Shown: positions 35,173 to 46,061 of the stretch, piece by piece
Numbering within the stretch: the stretch's first letter is position 1
How the letters are laid out: each line of letters opens with the position of its first letter
Assembly (NCBI RefSeq): GCF_018143015.1
Contig: NC_054746.1
Coordinates: 33,388,830 to 33,452,829, forward strand
Reading direction: 5' to 3'
Length of the DNA stretch: 64,000 nt
DNA from: Lytechinus variegatus
Lineage: Eukaryota; Echinodermata; Echinoidea; Temnopleuroida; Toxopneustidae
Program-made: the position numbers and the translations under genes
Notes under the pieces: generated by a model
What the model saw: the letters and a program-made list of their open reading frames with translations, nothing else
Databases searched by the model: none
What the model was told of the DNA's origin: nothing

Positions 35173-36930
35173 CATGGGTGTCGATCACGGGGGGGATGGG
35201 GGGGATATATCCCCCCCAATATTTCAAGTGGGGGGGATGGCCTGTATTATCATCCCCCCCAATAATTTAGGGTAGAAAAATTATAATAATGATGATGAAA
35301 AAATGAAAAGTTTGATCATGATTATTATTATTATTTTATTCGGCATTTCAACAAAAAAAATTTACAATCAATTTACAGGAGAATATACAATTACAAAGTG
35401 ATTATAGTATGCCATCAATCAGTTTGTTTCCCTAGCAATTTGTGTATATTGTTATTATTCAGGACTATTAAACAGATGGGTGGAGGTTCAAGATGAAAAG
35501 AATTAAATGTTTATGTATCTGATATTTTTTAGCACATGACCTAAATGGACCCCAACAAAAATCAACTTTTGTTGATAGGGTGTTCCATCCCACCAGTGGT
35601 GAATAAATTAATTTAAATAAATCATTAATTCAAAAGGGTGGAAAAATAAACGGGATTAAAAGGGTGGCAAGATAAATCTCTAAGGAATGACGGTAAGCCC
35701 GATGGCGCACGAGAAGCCACACAGGTTGAATTTGTCTTAATTGGTCCGAATCTGCATTTTATCATCATGCATTAAGAAGAATAAAAATATTGCTAGTCAG
35801 GTTAGATTTAAGAGAGAAGTTGTATACACAGAGGCGTCGATCCTGGGTGGGGGGGGGGAAGGGGGCGATCGCCCCACCAATAAAATATTGGGGGGCAAAC
35901 ATATCGTTTTGCCCCCCCCCCATAATTCCGCATGTGCAACTAAAAATAAAATAATATTGTAATGCTACACTGAAATCAGCAAGCGAGATTGAGATACCAA
36001 CTCGATTTTGATTTAAAATCGTGCTCAAAATGTCGGTTTTTTAGATTGGAATATAAAAATTTTCAGCTCGCGCTTCGCGCTCGCATCATGTACCAAAAAC
36101 CCATACTTATCATGATTATATAGGTGAATAGAATGTCCCGTTTTCAATTCTAAACCTCAAAAGAACTTTGATTTGCAAAAATCTTTTGTTGGATATATAT
36201 CTTCCATTAAAGTGTCTTTTTTTCCAGATCAAAATTTTCAGCTCGAGCATCTATTGTTCTTCTAGATACCCATCTTAATCATTGGTGCCAAAAATGCTTA
36301 GAATATCAAGCTTTCAGGTCAGAATATAAAGAAATTTTAGCTCGCTCTCTAGTGAGATACATGTATCGACCCTGCTCATGAGTTACTACAAACAAACCTA
36401 AACAGGTACATTTTTCCTGTTTTCATGACATACTAAAAAAATTTAGCTCGCGCTTCGCGCTCGCATTGTTGGTGAAGGTGAGATATGTGTCTCTTTCTCA
36501 TGAGTTATATATATGCCTATGTGTGTGGGGGTGTGTGGGTGAGTTTGTTCGTTTTTTGTGATCGAGCGCCTTTGGAACGTTGATTCATAATTTTGCCACC
36601 CCCCCATCTGAAAAATGGATCGACGCCCCTGTGTATACATCATGCTCAATAAACAGATCACTATATACATGGTCCAGTCAATTTTTGTCCTGTTTTCTCG
36701 GTATGAGTTTAGAATAGGCTTACTTGTAACACAAATTGAATTTTCAAAAAAATTATACAAGTATAGTACACTACAATAATGAAGGAATTTCCAAGAACAC
36801 CATGCATATCAACCACTCCCAAATGTCCTAACTTGTGATTTTAGTGGGGGTATATGTTGAAAGATCCCCATCCACAAGAACATTTGTGTCAATCATCCCC
36901 CCCAACCAAGAATACCGATCGACACCCATG
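35173..36930 (+). mobile_element. Outer hAT element with 8-bp target duplication
   Basis: Ends CATGGGTGTCGATC and GATCGACACCCATG are perfect inverses. TTTGAGAC is duplicated on both sides (35165-35172, 36931-36938), as expected for hAT. The sequence is non-autonomous and rich in G/C runs near the ends. It contains a second hAT copy (35829-36631); without that insert it is about 950 bp. Confidence 0.85.
35829..36631 (+). mobile_element. Nested hAT element (803 bp) with 8-bp target duplication
   Basis: Ends CAGAGGCGTCGATCC and GGATCGACGCCCCTG are inverse with one mismatch. TGTATACA is duplicated at 35821-35828 and 36632-36639. The interior carries GCTCGCGCTTCGCGCTCGC at 36066-36084 and 36446-36464. 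Its termini share the GTCGATC core with the outer element, so the two are related subfamilies. Confidence 0.88.
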
Positions 36931-36939
36931 TTTGAGACC

Positions 36940-37160
36940 ATTTCATATACTTGTTGCTTTATAAGAATAAAGCTGAGAAGTAACAGTGAGGACTACCCCT
37001 TCAAACAAAGAATCAACTTCGCGCGGGCGATCGCGCCCCCCCCCCCGAATGATGGATCCTCCCCTATGACGCGTACACACACAGAAAAAAAAATTGTTGC
37101 ACTCCCATTAAAAAAACAAGTCGACCCCAACAGTGCCCCCAGGAAAAAAATCCTAGCTAC
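36940..37160 (-). repeat. Truncated MITE ends
   Basis: AAGAATAAAGCTGAGAAGTA and GGACTACCCCTTCAAA match the inner edge seen at about 32390. A G/C run and TAGCTACGGCACTG (inverse CAGTGCCGTAGCTA, a hAT-type terminus) end at about 37167, where the CTA microsatellite begins. Confidence 0.5.
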
Positions 37161-37162
37161 GG

Positions 37163-37194
37163 CACTGACTACTATATACTTCTACTTCTACTAG

Positions 37195-37230
<36 letters not shown>

Positions 37231-37241
37231 GTCTACTTCTT

Positions 37242-37277
<36 letters not shown>

Positions 37278-37966
37278 TTACTACTACTACTATTACTACA
37301 TCTACTTCTTCTACTACTACTACTACTACTACCACTACTACGTCTACTTCTACTACTACTACTAGTACTACTACTACTTCTACTACTACTACTACTACTA
37401 CGTCTACTACTACTACATCTACTACTACTACTTCTACTACTACTAGTACTACTACTACTACTACTATACTACTACTACTACTTCTACTACGTCTACTTCT
37501 ACTACTACTACTACTACACTACTACTACTACTACTTCTACTACTACTACTAGTACTACTACTACTTCTACTACTACTACTACTACGTCTACTACTATGTC
37601 TACTTCTACTACTACTACTACTATACTACTATACTACTACTACTAATACTACTACGTCTACTTCTACTACTATACTACTACTACTTCTACTTCTACTACA
37701 ACTACTATTACTACTACTACTACTACTACTACTACGTCTACTACTTCTACTTCTACTAATACTACTACTACTACGTCTACTTTTACTACTACTACTACTA
37801 CTATACTACTATACTACTACTACGTCAACTACTACGTCTTCTACTACTACTACTACTACGTCTACTACTACTACTACTTCCATTACTACTACTACTACTT
37901 CTACTACTGTTACTACTACTACTTCCATTACTACTACTTCCATTACTACTACTTCTACTACATATC
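37163..37966. repeat. CTA/TAC trinucleotide microsatellite (about 800 bp)
   Basis: Almost pure CTA units with interspersed TCT, GTC and ATT variants. Many higher-order blocks such as ACGTCTACTTCTACTACTAC recur. Not coding. Confidence 0.97.
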
Positions 37967-38484
37967 AATGTGTTTGCGCTCCTTTTTTGCAGTGCGTAGC
38001 GTGTTAAATTATTTCCCTATGGAGAACAATAGAAAATACGCAGTTTTTGAGGGATTTGCTAAGATATCTCCCAAACGCGTCAACAAGGTGATCTATCAAA
38101 ACAGAATAGAATAGAGCAGATTCTCACCTTGAACATGATATGATTTTCATTTAATTTTAGTCAAATTAAGTTCTGTCACTTTTGAGGTTTTTGGAACCTT
38201 TCTTGATGATTTTGGAAATCCATTTGTACATGAGCCAATGGGCAAGTGCGGGAAACGAAACGTTTGGTGCGACTTCACATTGTTGTAAAAAAAATATACG
38301 TCACAATAGACCCTATAAAAAAAGACATTTTGCAAATAAAAGCTGTAGATTGCGAATACCTAAGAATGATTTTGATTGGATAAAAAAAACCTGTCACTTT
38401 TCACATTTGCAAAAGCTTTTGCAATGGTCACTATAGTTTGGCGGGTTCAGCCGATTGCATTGTGTGTACACAGTATAGTACACT
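37967..38484. other. Non-repetitive spacer between CTA tracts
   Basis: No gene recognised. The short frames lack splice-consistent borders. Confidence 0.4.
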
Positions 38485-38700
38485 TCTACTACTACTACTA
38501 CTACTACTACTACGTCTACTACTTCTACTACTACTACTACTACTACCACTACTACTGTTACAACTACTACTACTACTTTTACTACTACTACTACTACTTC
38601 CATTACTACTACTACTACTTCTATTACTACTACAACAACTACTACGATGACAACGACTACATAATACTATTACTACTTCTTTTACTACCAAATCAACATC
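38485..38700. repeat. CTA microsatellite
   Basis: Second TAC/CTA tract with CAA and TTC variants, separated from 37163-37966 by about 520 bp of non-repetitive sequence. Confidence 0.9.
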
Positions 38701-38744
38701 TACTACTAGTAATACTATTTTATCACTGTCATCATGATCATCAA

Positions 38745-38900
38745 ACCACTACCACCACCACCACCACCACCATCATCATCATCATTTTAAAATCATCTTG
38801 ATTTATTTTGTTACTTTTATGAATAAACCATAGTCGTAATTTTGTATAAGTATTATCATCATCATCATCATCATCATCATCACCATCATCATATTCATCA
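38745..38900. repeat. CCA/TCA microsatellites
   Basis: Short runs of ACC/CAC at 38749-38770 and ATC/TCA at 38771-38786 and 38855-38900. The open frames here (poly-Val, poly-Asp, poly-Met) are compositional. Confidence 0.85.
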
Positions 38901-39310
38901 TCATGCATATGCCACCAACATTGTTTCCTATAAAGAACATAATTTTGTTTTTCTGCCTCCTGTTCTGAACTGCCCCCTTCCCCCTCCTCATTCCAACACT
39001 CTTGAATTGCTGCTGCATTAGATTGCTCTGTCTTCATTACACCCAATTCCCCAACCAGAAAAAAAGATGAGCTAAATATATACTTCACATTTTTTAAAAA
39101 TTGCCATTGACAAACATCCTTCTAGAATAAAGAAGACACTCTCAAATCTAATTATATGAAATTATTAATTTGTAATTACTATGATAATGCCACCAATTTG
39201 CATGCAAAAATTTAATGCACAAAGATAACAGTAGTATCATAATCATACAATTCAATCCTCTAGCAAAGATGAAAAACCAACTCCCCCATCCCAAATGGCA
39301 AATGTAACGC
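38901..39310. other. No gene seen
   Basis: AT-rich sequence between the CCA/TCA microsatellites and the foldback MITE. The short minus-strand frames begin in the microsatellite and show no domain. Confidence 0.4.
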
Positions 39311-39816
39311 TTACAGGGGAAGTTCACCCTGAAGAAAACTTTGTTGTTAAAATAGCAGAAAAAATAGTAAAAAATATTGGTGAAGGTTTGAGGAAAATCT
39401 GTTAAAAAATAAGAAAGTTATTAGAGTTCAAAGTTTTGGATTTGTGACGTCATAAACAAGCAGCTGCCCCATGTGTTATGTAGTATAAAATGCACGAATT
39501 TCAAATTTTGTATGGTTCCTGATGACTTAATTTTGTTTTCTATTCATGATCGGGTGTAGAATGATTTGTCTATTGATATACAAAAGGTACAGTGAAAACC
39601 ATTTTTAATTTTCTGAGGAAATGACATTTCATTGATTTTTTTACCATTCGCTATGTAGGAATGCTGCTCGCATATGACGTCACAAATCAAATAATTGAAA
39701 TTCTAATAACTTTTTGATTATTCAATGAATTTTTCTCAAACCTTCGGCAATATTTTTTATTATTTTTTCTGCTATTTTTACAATAAACTTTTTATCAGGG
39801 TGAACTTCCCCTTTAA
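39311..39816. mobile_element. Foldback MITE with long inverted arms
   Basis: The left end (TTACAGGGGAAGTTCACCCT) and right end (AGGGTGAACTTCCCCTTTAA) are inverse. Similarity continues inward well over 100 bp per arm (AATAGCAGAAAAAATA, AAATATTG, GAAGGTTTGAG). A TTAA-type target is suggested by TTAA on the right and TTAC on the left. Each arm carries TGACGTCA (39445-39452 and 39675-39682). Confidence 0.75.
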
Positions 39817-40854
39817 TAGCTAATATTATTGAACAATATTTTCTGGCGTCAACTCCATTCACTGTTGAAACAGCGAAACCTAAGGCAATGCATCATAAAT
39901 AGCTCAAAATATAGGGAATTGAGGGTAATCAGGAATCAAAATCTAACTTTAACTATATAACATGAAAAGGTCTTTTATTGATGGTTTGAACTAAGGTCTA
40001 TCAAATATTAAAGGAGAAATTGTGAATTATTTGGAACAGTTCTAACTTTTATATTATACAACCTATTTTGAAAGAAAAATCCAGTTTATTCAAATCAACT
40101 TTTTAAAATGAACTTGCCCGTTAAGTAACAAATGATTTAACTCACGATTTTCTATTTTCAAGCTTTGAATTCATTTTCAGCTGTAATAAAAGAGTATACC
40201 ATGAACAAAGCAATCTAAAATCAAACATAAAATAACATAAAAATGTTGAGTCCCTCCCTGCACCTTGATTTTTTTCTTTAAATTGTATAAAACTGGGCAT
40301 GGAATGTAACAAACTTATCATGATACAATTGTTGCATATAGTTTTCTGACCTGTAAGAAAAGTTTTAAAGGCCTTTATAATAAAAATAATTTCATCACAG
40401 ACCTTATTTATATCACATTCAAGTTTTACAAGAGTCAAATAGGTAAAAAAAAATATATTAAACTGTCATAAAATAAAGATTTTAATGCAAAATATTTCTT
40501 TGAAATTTTATAAACACACTTTCAATGGAAAAGTAGACAATCTGAAGGTGTTTCATAAATCTTTTAGTAAATTAAAATGATTATATGCACAACAGGTGAC
40601 TTGTTCTTAGATGTCAAATCAGATTTCAATAATTTTCATTCCCAACAGCTACAGTTATTATACGATCTCTAAAACTCACTTAAAGTGTACTATTTGTTAA
40701 AATTTGTATAAGGGTTTTTTAAGAAATTCAGACTCATATAAAAAACAGGGAAATTCTGGGATATCACATTTGGCAAAATTACAGGTCACCAGTCTTGTGT
40801 AGTCTTGTATAACTTACAAAATATCTAGTCTAATAATTTACTACAGCTTGTTTG
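39817..40854 (-). other. Downstream flank of PIGH
   Basis: AT-rich. It includes a remnant of the foldback family at about 40085 (TTCAAATCAACTTTTT, GAACTTGCCCGTTAA). A 98-codon minus-strand frame (40142-40438) has no recognisable domain and probably lies in 3' flank or UTR. Confidence 0.4.
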
Positions 40855-40860
40855 TTTATT
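40855..40860 (-). promoter_or_regulatory. Possible PIGH polyadenylation signal
   Basis: TTTATT on the plus strand reads AATAAA on the minus strand, 12-17 bp after the PIGH stop. It is close to the stop for a polyadenylation signal, so a more distal site is also possible. Confidence 0.35.
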
Positions 40861-40871
40861 CAAATTTGCTG

Positions 40872-43082
40872 TCATCTCACAGCACAGTTATCTCCACCTG
40901 CTTTAGATGATTCCAAATGGTGCTTTTCAAAGTCCCACATTCTATGAACGGAGGCATGGATTTCTTGAAGTTTATCAAGTCTTGGCATGGAGTGCTGGAA
41001 AGTGATAGGAAAACATGCAGAGAACATATCATTGGGAATGTAGAAAGTAATTCACCCTTCGCTCTGATACAGAAAGTGTGATCCGAAAGTATTATCCTAA
41101 CTTGAAAAACATGAAAAGTAGGCAAATTCGGGCGAGTTTTAAAAACAAATTTGGGAAACAAAAACTATAAATATAATGAAAATGACTAATCAGTAAACAC
41201 ATGGGTATTTCTTGTTATTTAAATTGTTAATGTCACTGTTTGAGACAACTCTTCTTTTTTCCAAAACAAATATGAATAACGTCTTTTTTCAAAAAGTTTT
41301 ATTCATGCATTTGTTTCGCAAATGGAACCTATAAGAATATTATCAGTAGCATATTTTCATTACTGTCTCTTATGAACAAAATCTTAAGAGAAACTGCAAA
41401 GGGGAGAGTAGTCAGTGCATTTCATGACTCAATGAAAATAGACTTACCATAGTTATCTTTCTAATTTTCAAACATTGTTTTATCAAGAGTCGTTTCTAAA
41501 TTGTTGTGTTCACTCACCATAAATACTGGCACCAATGAATTTGTCCACTCTGTACCATTTTGATTTCAAAGAACAGCCAAATAGTAAACTACCTTGTTCT
41601 AGCATTTAGAATTACACATGTCTTCAGTTTTGTCAAAAAGAGAGCAAGTATCAATTTTAAAATCAACAAAAAGGATAAAGGTGGGATCCAGAGTCAGGCT
41701 ATTATAGAATGCGAATTTGTCCTAAAAGCAAAAAAATAGGTCCTCGCTCCATTGTACAATGAAGGAATTGTACGGGGTCCACCATTGTATTTTCACATTT
41801 TACCAGGTGCGCCCCCAGCTTTTGCCCCCCCCCCCTCCTTGATCTGCACCTGAAATACTGAATCTAAAAAACGTCTCTTTTGATTTGTTGTCTTGGAAAT
41901 AAAACCTGAACCAAGGCAGTATTTTTTCACTTGCAATATGAAGAAAGTTGCCACTGGACATACAATGTATAGATAGGTGAGTCTGTCTTAGTCTTCTTGG
42001 GACCACAGACATAGTCCTGCATTGCTATACAAATGCAAAACTATCAAAACAAATAATTGCACAGGTTACACAACACTGTGTAAGAAGGGATGTCATCATG
42101 GCGCAATAGTCAGTGGCCCTTGGTAGGAGGGAAATCGCTGACGATATCTAAGTGATATAACACTGCCCATCGATTCTCAAGTCAGCGTGGTGTTAAAAAC
42201 ACTCAAGTGATAAATAAGAAATCACTCACCATTGTTACAGCTTCATGGATAACAATGTCTTGAACTGCTCTGAAAGGAATAAACTTGGTGACTCTACGTC
42301 CGGTGACATACTCCGAAGATATTTGCACCCCAAGGGAAGATATCAGCAGCAGTGTTTCTACAAGTCAAGGTGGAAAAAAATACATCAAAATATTCAAAAG
42401 ATAGTTAATTTAATGAGTGAGGATTACAAAATGAGATTATCAAGAACACAATGTACATGACTACATGTAGTTATAACACTCTAGAAAAATAATTCAAAAA
42501 TAGGCCTACGGCGACATTGTAAACATATCAAATTAAAAATGCTATTTCCAATGAAAATTACATGAATTTAAAAGTAAAAAATTGAGAATCCAAAACATAA
42601 ATTACATGATTCCTTTAGTTCAAGTTTAATCCATTCAGTTTGGTAGTGTATACAATTCTGTTCATTTCTGTATCACCTCAGTTCAAATTTCATGAGGTAT
42701 TATCGGTACAATTTATCTGATTACCCTATGTTGTATGCAGGTTCTTCTCGGTCTCCCTTGGTCTTTTCCTATTCAGGTGTATCCACCAACACACAAGACT
42801 TTTCCCAATTCTAATTTCAGTCCATTTGATTTTGTCTTCTGAGTTCTTGCATTGTTTGCTGCTTTTTGGATGTTTTAGCTTTTATCATTCTATTCATGAT
42901 TCACCAGTTTTATTAGTTCTTAAGTTCTACTTTGTCATTCAGCTCCCTACATCAAGGAACTGTTACTTCTAGAAGAAAATCATCACATGTAAGGACTTGT
43001 TAGTTTTACCTTTTGAAACTGAAGAATGAATGTACAGAACAAGCAGAACACTAATCATGATAGCAAGAACTGCATTCCAGAA
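40872..43082 (-). CDS. PIGH: PIGH, GPI-GlcNAc transferase subunit H (four 3' exons; in-frame TGA)
   Basis: PIG-H is a small ER-membrane subunit of the PIG-A complex that transfers GlcNAc to phosphatidylinositol, the first step of GPI-anchor synthesis. Exons, minus strand: 43010-43082 (hydrophobic FWNAVLAIMISVLLVLYI, phase 1 end); 42230-42357 (ETLLLISSLGVQ ... IVIHEAVTM); 41518-41598 (NKVVYYLAVL ... LVPVFM); 40872-40994 (HSMPRLDKLQEIHAS to stop). All junctions are GT-AG (donors GTAAAA, GTGAGT, GTGAGT) and the phases agree. The order and spacing follow remembered human PIGH (QETLLIIDSLGIQ, DIVINEA, KVIYYLCIL, VVPVFQ, KPRLDCL). The hydrophobic segment followed by the PIG-H domain is as expected. 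Oddity: codon 11 of the 41518-41598 exon is TGA (41566-41568), where human has Leu and TTA would fit by one change. The frame is good on both sides, so this is a sequence error, a nonsense allele, or the start of decay. The N-terminal exons are only tentatively found (43528-43594) or absent. A possible AATAAA lies 12-17 bp past the stop (40855-40860). Confidence 0.85.
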
Positions 43083-43256
43083 CTGTAAAAGAAAATTGGA
43101 TTAGAAATGATTTTATTTGGGTAAAAGACTGAATAAATCAAAACCTTCATGAAAATCATTCCATGGAAATTCATTCTATTCAGTAATCATATCTATTTAA
43201 CTAAACATGATCTTCTCATCAAGCATTCCAAATTTGACTCACAATATAGGCTAAAG

Positions 43257-43345
43257 CAGGGGTTCTCAAACTACGGCCCGCGGGCCGGATCCGGCCCATG
43301 GAGCTTCTCAGTCCAGCCCGCAAGACTCTGCTGTTGTTTTTTTTT
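43257..43345 (+). mobile_element. hAT terminus fragment (CAGGGGTTCTCAAACTACGG)
   Basis: The stretch CAGGGGTTCTCAAACTACGG followed by CCCGCGGGCCGGATCCGGCC is a hAT-type terminus I recall from many animal genomes. Only the left end is seen. It lies in a PIGH intron, between 43082 and the candidate exon at 43528. Confidence 0.6.
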
Positions 43346-43527
43346 TCAATCACCTTTAAGTCACAATATGAAACATAACTCAATATAATTACATTGTGTA
43401 TCCATGTAGACCTAATGGTAATAAAAGTAATGGCAGTCAAATTAATTTGACTTTTAAACAAAGATTAGTGGAGTCTTTTCTGTCTGTTCGATCAACTTTC
43501 TTATTAGATGACTAACGATGTTCTTAC

Positions 43528-43594
43528 CATGTTTGGATCTATTCTACATACAGGTGCGAAAGTGTATTTTCCACAATGAACATTTTTTAAAGAA
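43528..43594 (-). CDS. PIGH: Candidate upstream PIGH exon
   Basis: A 67-bp open stretch between a TTAG acceptor and an ATG|GTAAGA donor. It ends in phase 0, as the next exon (43082) needs. It reads SLKNVHCGKYTFAPVCRIDP then NM. Human PIGH just before its membrane segment runs SLTAVTC ... LCENSM, so SL..V.C and C...NM agree, but overall similarity is weak. The true N-terminal exon with the start codon was not found between here and the assembly gap. A hAT terminus sits in the intron between this exon and the next. Confidence 0.4.
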
Positions 43595-43689
43595 CTAACT
43601 CATATCGAAGTACCTTGACGGTTTTCAAATTGGTGGGGGTTGTCTGGCCATGCAAAAAATCATAATCATATGGTCATTTTTACGTTTTT

Positions 43690-44172
43690 GAACATGTTTT
43701 TTTTTCAAAGTGGGGAGGGGGCACACAACCCAAAAAGTGGTGGGGGTGTGCCGCGGGTGAGACAAAAAACGGGGGCTTGGAGCGGGCTTATTGTAAAAAG
43801 GAGGGTCCTCGGAACGGGCTTCAGAACTACAAATGTTTTTGAAAACGGAGGTCCTTGGAATGGATCGCCGAGTGCGTATGCATCCCCATGGAACGGGTAT
43901 GCGTGCATGATGCAGCTAGCGCGGCCTCCGCCGGGTGCGCTCACGTAGAGGCGATGGTAGCGCTCTGCGGCCGCCGTTCACCAAAAATGCAGCTCATTGC
44001 AGCAGATAAATGCGACTGGAGCAGCGTAACAAAAAATATGCGAAGCTTTGGAGCGGATTTCTTTCTTCTATTTTCTCGATAAGAAGAAAATGCTATGCCT
44101 TGGAGGCTTGGAGCGGCTTTCTTTGTTCTTTTTCTCACTAAGACAAAAATGCTATGCCTTGGAACGGAAATT
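43690..44172 (+). repeat. GC-rich repeat with a 60-bp tandem pair
   Basis: A G-rich segment with recurring GGAACGGG/GGAGCGG words is followed by two roughly 60-bp units (about 44048-44108 and 44110-44168). Each unit has TTGGAGCGG, TTTCTTT, TTCTC and AAAATGCTATGCCTTGGA. Frames over this stretch on both strands show no domain. Confidence 0.5.
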
Positions 44173-44228
44173 TGAGTGTAAAAATTGTGACATATGACCT
44201 TGACCTTTCAGAGAGAAAAAATGTGCCA

Positions 44229-45180
44229 TTACGTATGGGACGCAATCACGCAGAGAAAAGACAATTTTTAATACATTTTTTTCAAGTTGAGAATTCTCTG
44301 AAAGTATTTCACTTGACAACTTGAAACTTAGTGTGATAGAAGTCACAATACTATAGTATATTTATGACAAGTTTCATGTCATAAGCCAAATCCCTCTAAT
44401 TACAGACTCTAATTAAACAAATTAATGACATGTTACGTATGGGACATTTTGTTCCCATAGAGAACGTACACAATTTTCCCCACAATTCAAAAAATTGAAA
44501 TAATTTAAAAAATGGAAATAACAAAAGATTTCTTTCTTTTAAAATGTTCTACTGAGACATATTTGACATGACTAAAGGGGAAATTAGCCATTTCAACCTT
44601 TTTATTTCTAGTTTTTCATGGTTTCATGAATTTCTTATGTATTTCTATTGTTTTTTGTTTTTTCATATTGTTCCACTTTCACAATTTTTTTCGCTTCGAT
44701 TGTATTCATTAATCAGTATTCATAACAAATCAGTCTTTAAAAACTAAAGAAAAGGTAAATATCTTTTTAGAGCACTCTTGAAATCTCCATTCACTTTGTA
44801 CACAAATCTCCCAGTTTACATTGTGTGTAAATGTCCCATACGTAACAATTTTTTAATCAACTTTTAATTAAAAAAAGTAAACTCTATTTTTGAAACTTTT
44901 TGTGGTATAAAATTTTCATACTTAATGAATTAGAACTTCCCAGAGATGCAACAATACAAGTATTGTATTATGAGAAATAACTTAAAAAAACATCCTCAAA
45001 TGTTACGTATGGGACATTCCATCCTTGGACAAGACCTAATTTGCATAATTAACTAGATAACACCACTTTTTTCTGCCAAAAGTAATAAGATGTTAGAGGG
45101 TCCATGTCCCATCTATGACTAAATCTCAGAAGTTTTGTTTTCATTTTCTATGAGTTTTTTATAATTGTCCCATACGTAAC
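44229..45180. repeat. Repeat with dispersed TGTTACGTATGGGACA words
   Basis: The word occurs at 44431 and 45001 (plus), 44832 and 45166 (minus) and as TTACGTATGGGAC at 44229, spaced about 165-400 bp in otherwise AT-rich sequence. No terminal inverted repeats were found, because the right side runs toward the gap. The layout is like the two elements at 6337 and 34166. Confidence 0.6.
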
Positions 45181-45561
45181 GCCTATTTTACCAATTATGC
45201 AAATTAGGTGCCCCAAATTAGCATAAATATGCATATTATCAAATTTTTCTTAATGAAATTTTGAAATTCAATATTTGGGCTTTCTTACCCCACCAAAGAT
45301 AACTTCTTAAATTAAAGATGAATTTTGCCTTCTAGGGTGACCTTTTCTTGGACTTGCCCTATTTTGAAGTCTGTTCTAATTTTTGCCTGTGTTCCATATG
45401 AAACTTTCATAAATTTGTTGGATTAAATGCTCCCAAAATAAGGACCAATTGCACAAGAGAGCATCTCGGACCCTGAACCGCAAGGGTCTTTGCACTTCGC
45501 GCACATTTTTTTTCTAAGTAACCACTTCAATCTGGGCCCGTTCAGGTTTACTTGGAGTCTC

Positions 45562-46061
45562 NNNNNNNNNNNNNNNNNNNNNNNNNNNNNNNNNNNNNNN
45601 NNNNNNNNNNNNNNNNNNNNNNNNNNNNNNNNNNNNNNNNNNNNNNNNNNNNNNNNNNNNNNNNNNNNNNNNNNNNNNNNNNNNNNNNNNNNNNNNNNNN
45701 NNNNNNNNNNNNNNNNNNNNNNNNNNNNNNNNNNNNNNNNNNNNNNNNNNNNNNNNNNNNNNNNNNNNNNNNNNNNNNNNNNNNNNNNNNNNNNNNNNNN
45801 NNNNNNNNNNNNNNNNNNNNNNNNNNNNNNNNNNNNNNNNNNNNNNNNNNNNNNNNNNNNNNNNNNNNNNNNNNNNNNNNNNNNNNNNNNNNNNNNNNNN
45901 NNNNNNNNNNNNNNNNNNNNNNNNNNNNNNNNNNNNNNNNNNNNNNNNNNNNNNNNNNNNNNNNNNNNNNNNNNNNNNNNNNNNNNNNNNNNNNNNNNNN
46001 NNNNNNNNNNNNNNNNNNNNNNNNNNNNNNNNNNNNNNNNNNNNNNNNNNNNNNNNNNNNN
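45562..46061. other. Assembly gap (500 N)
   Basis: Exactly 500 Ns, a typical fixed-size scaffold gap. Its left flank is unrelated to the sequence that precedes 7690, so the copy-2 boundary is set by the gap. Confidence 0.99.

Noticed and set aside
38376-39088. Poly-Tyr, poly-Leu, poly-Val and poly-Asp frames
   Set aside because: Microsatellite translations.
40877-41161. 94-codon minus-strand frame as a gene
   Set aside because: It overlaps the last PIGH exon in another frame and reads through its acceptor; the PIGH reading is better supported.
43690-44082. Frames of 75-102 codons on both strands in the GC-rich repeat
   Set aside because: Overlapping frames on both strands and internal tandem units, with no domain or splice support.
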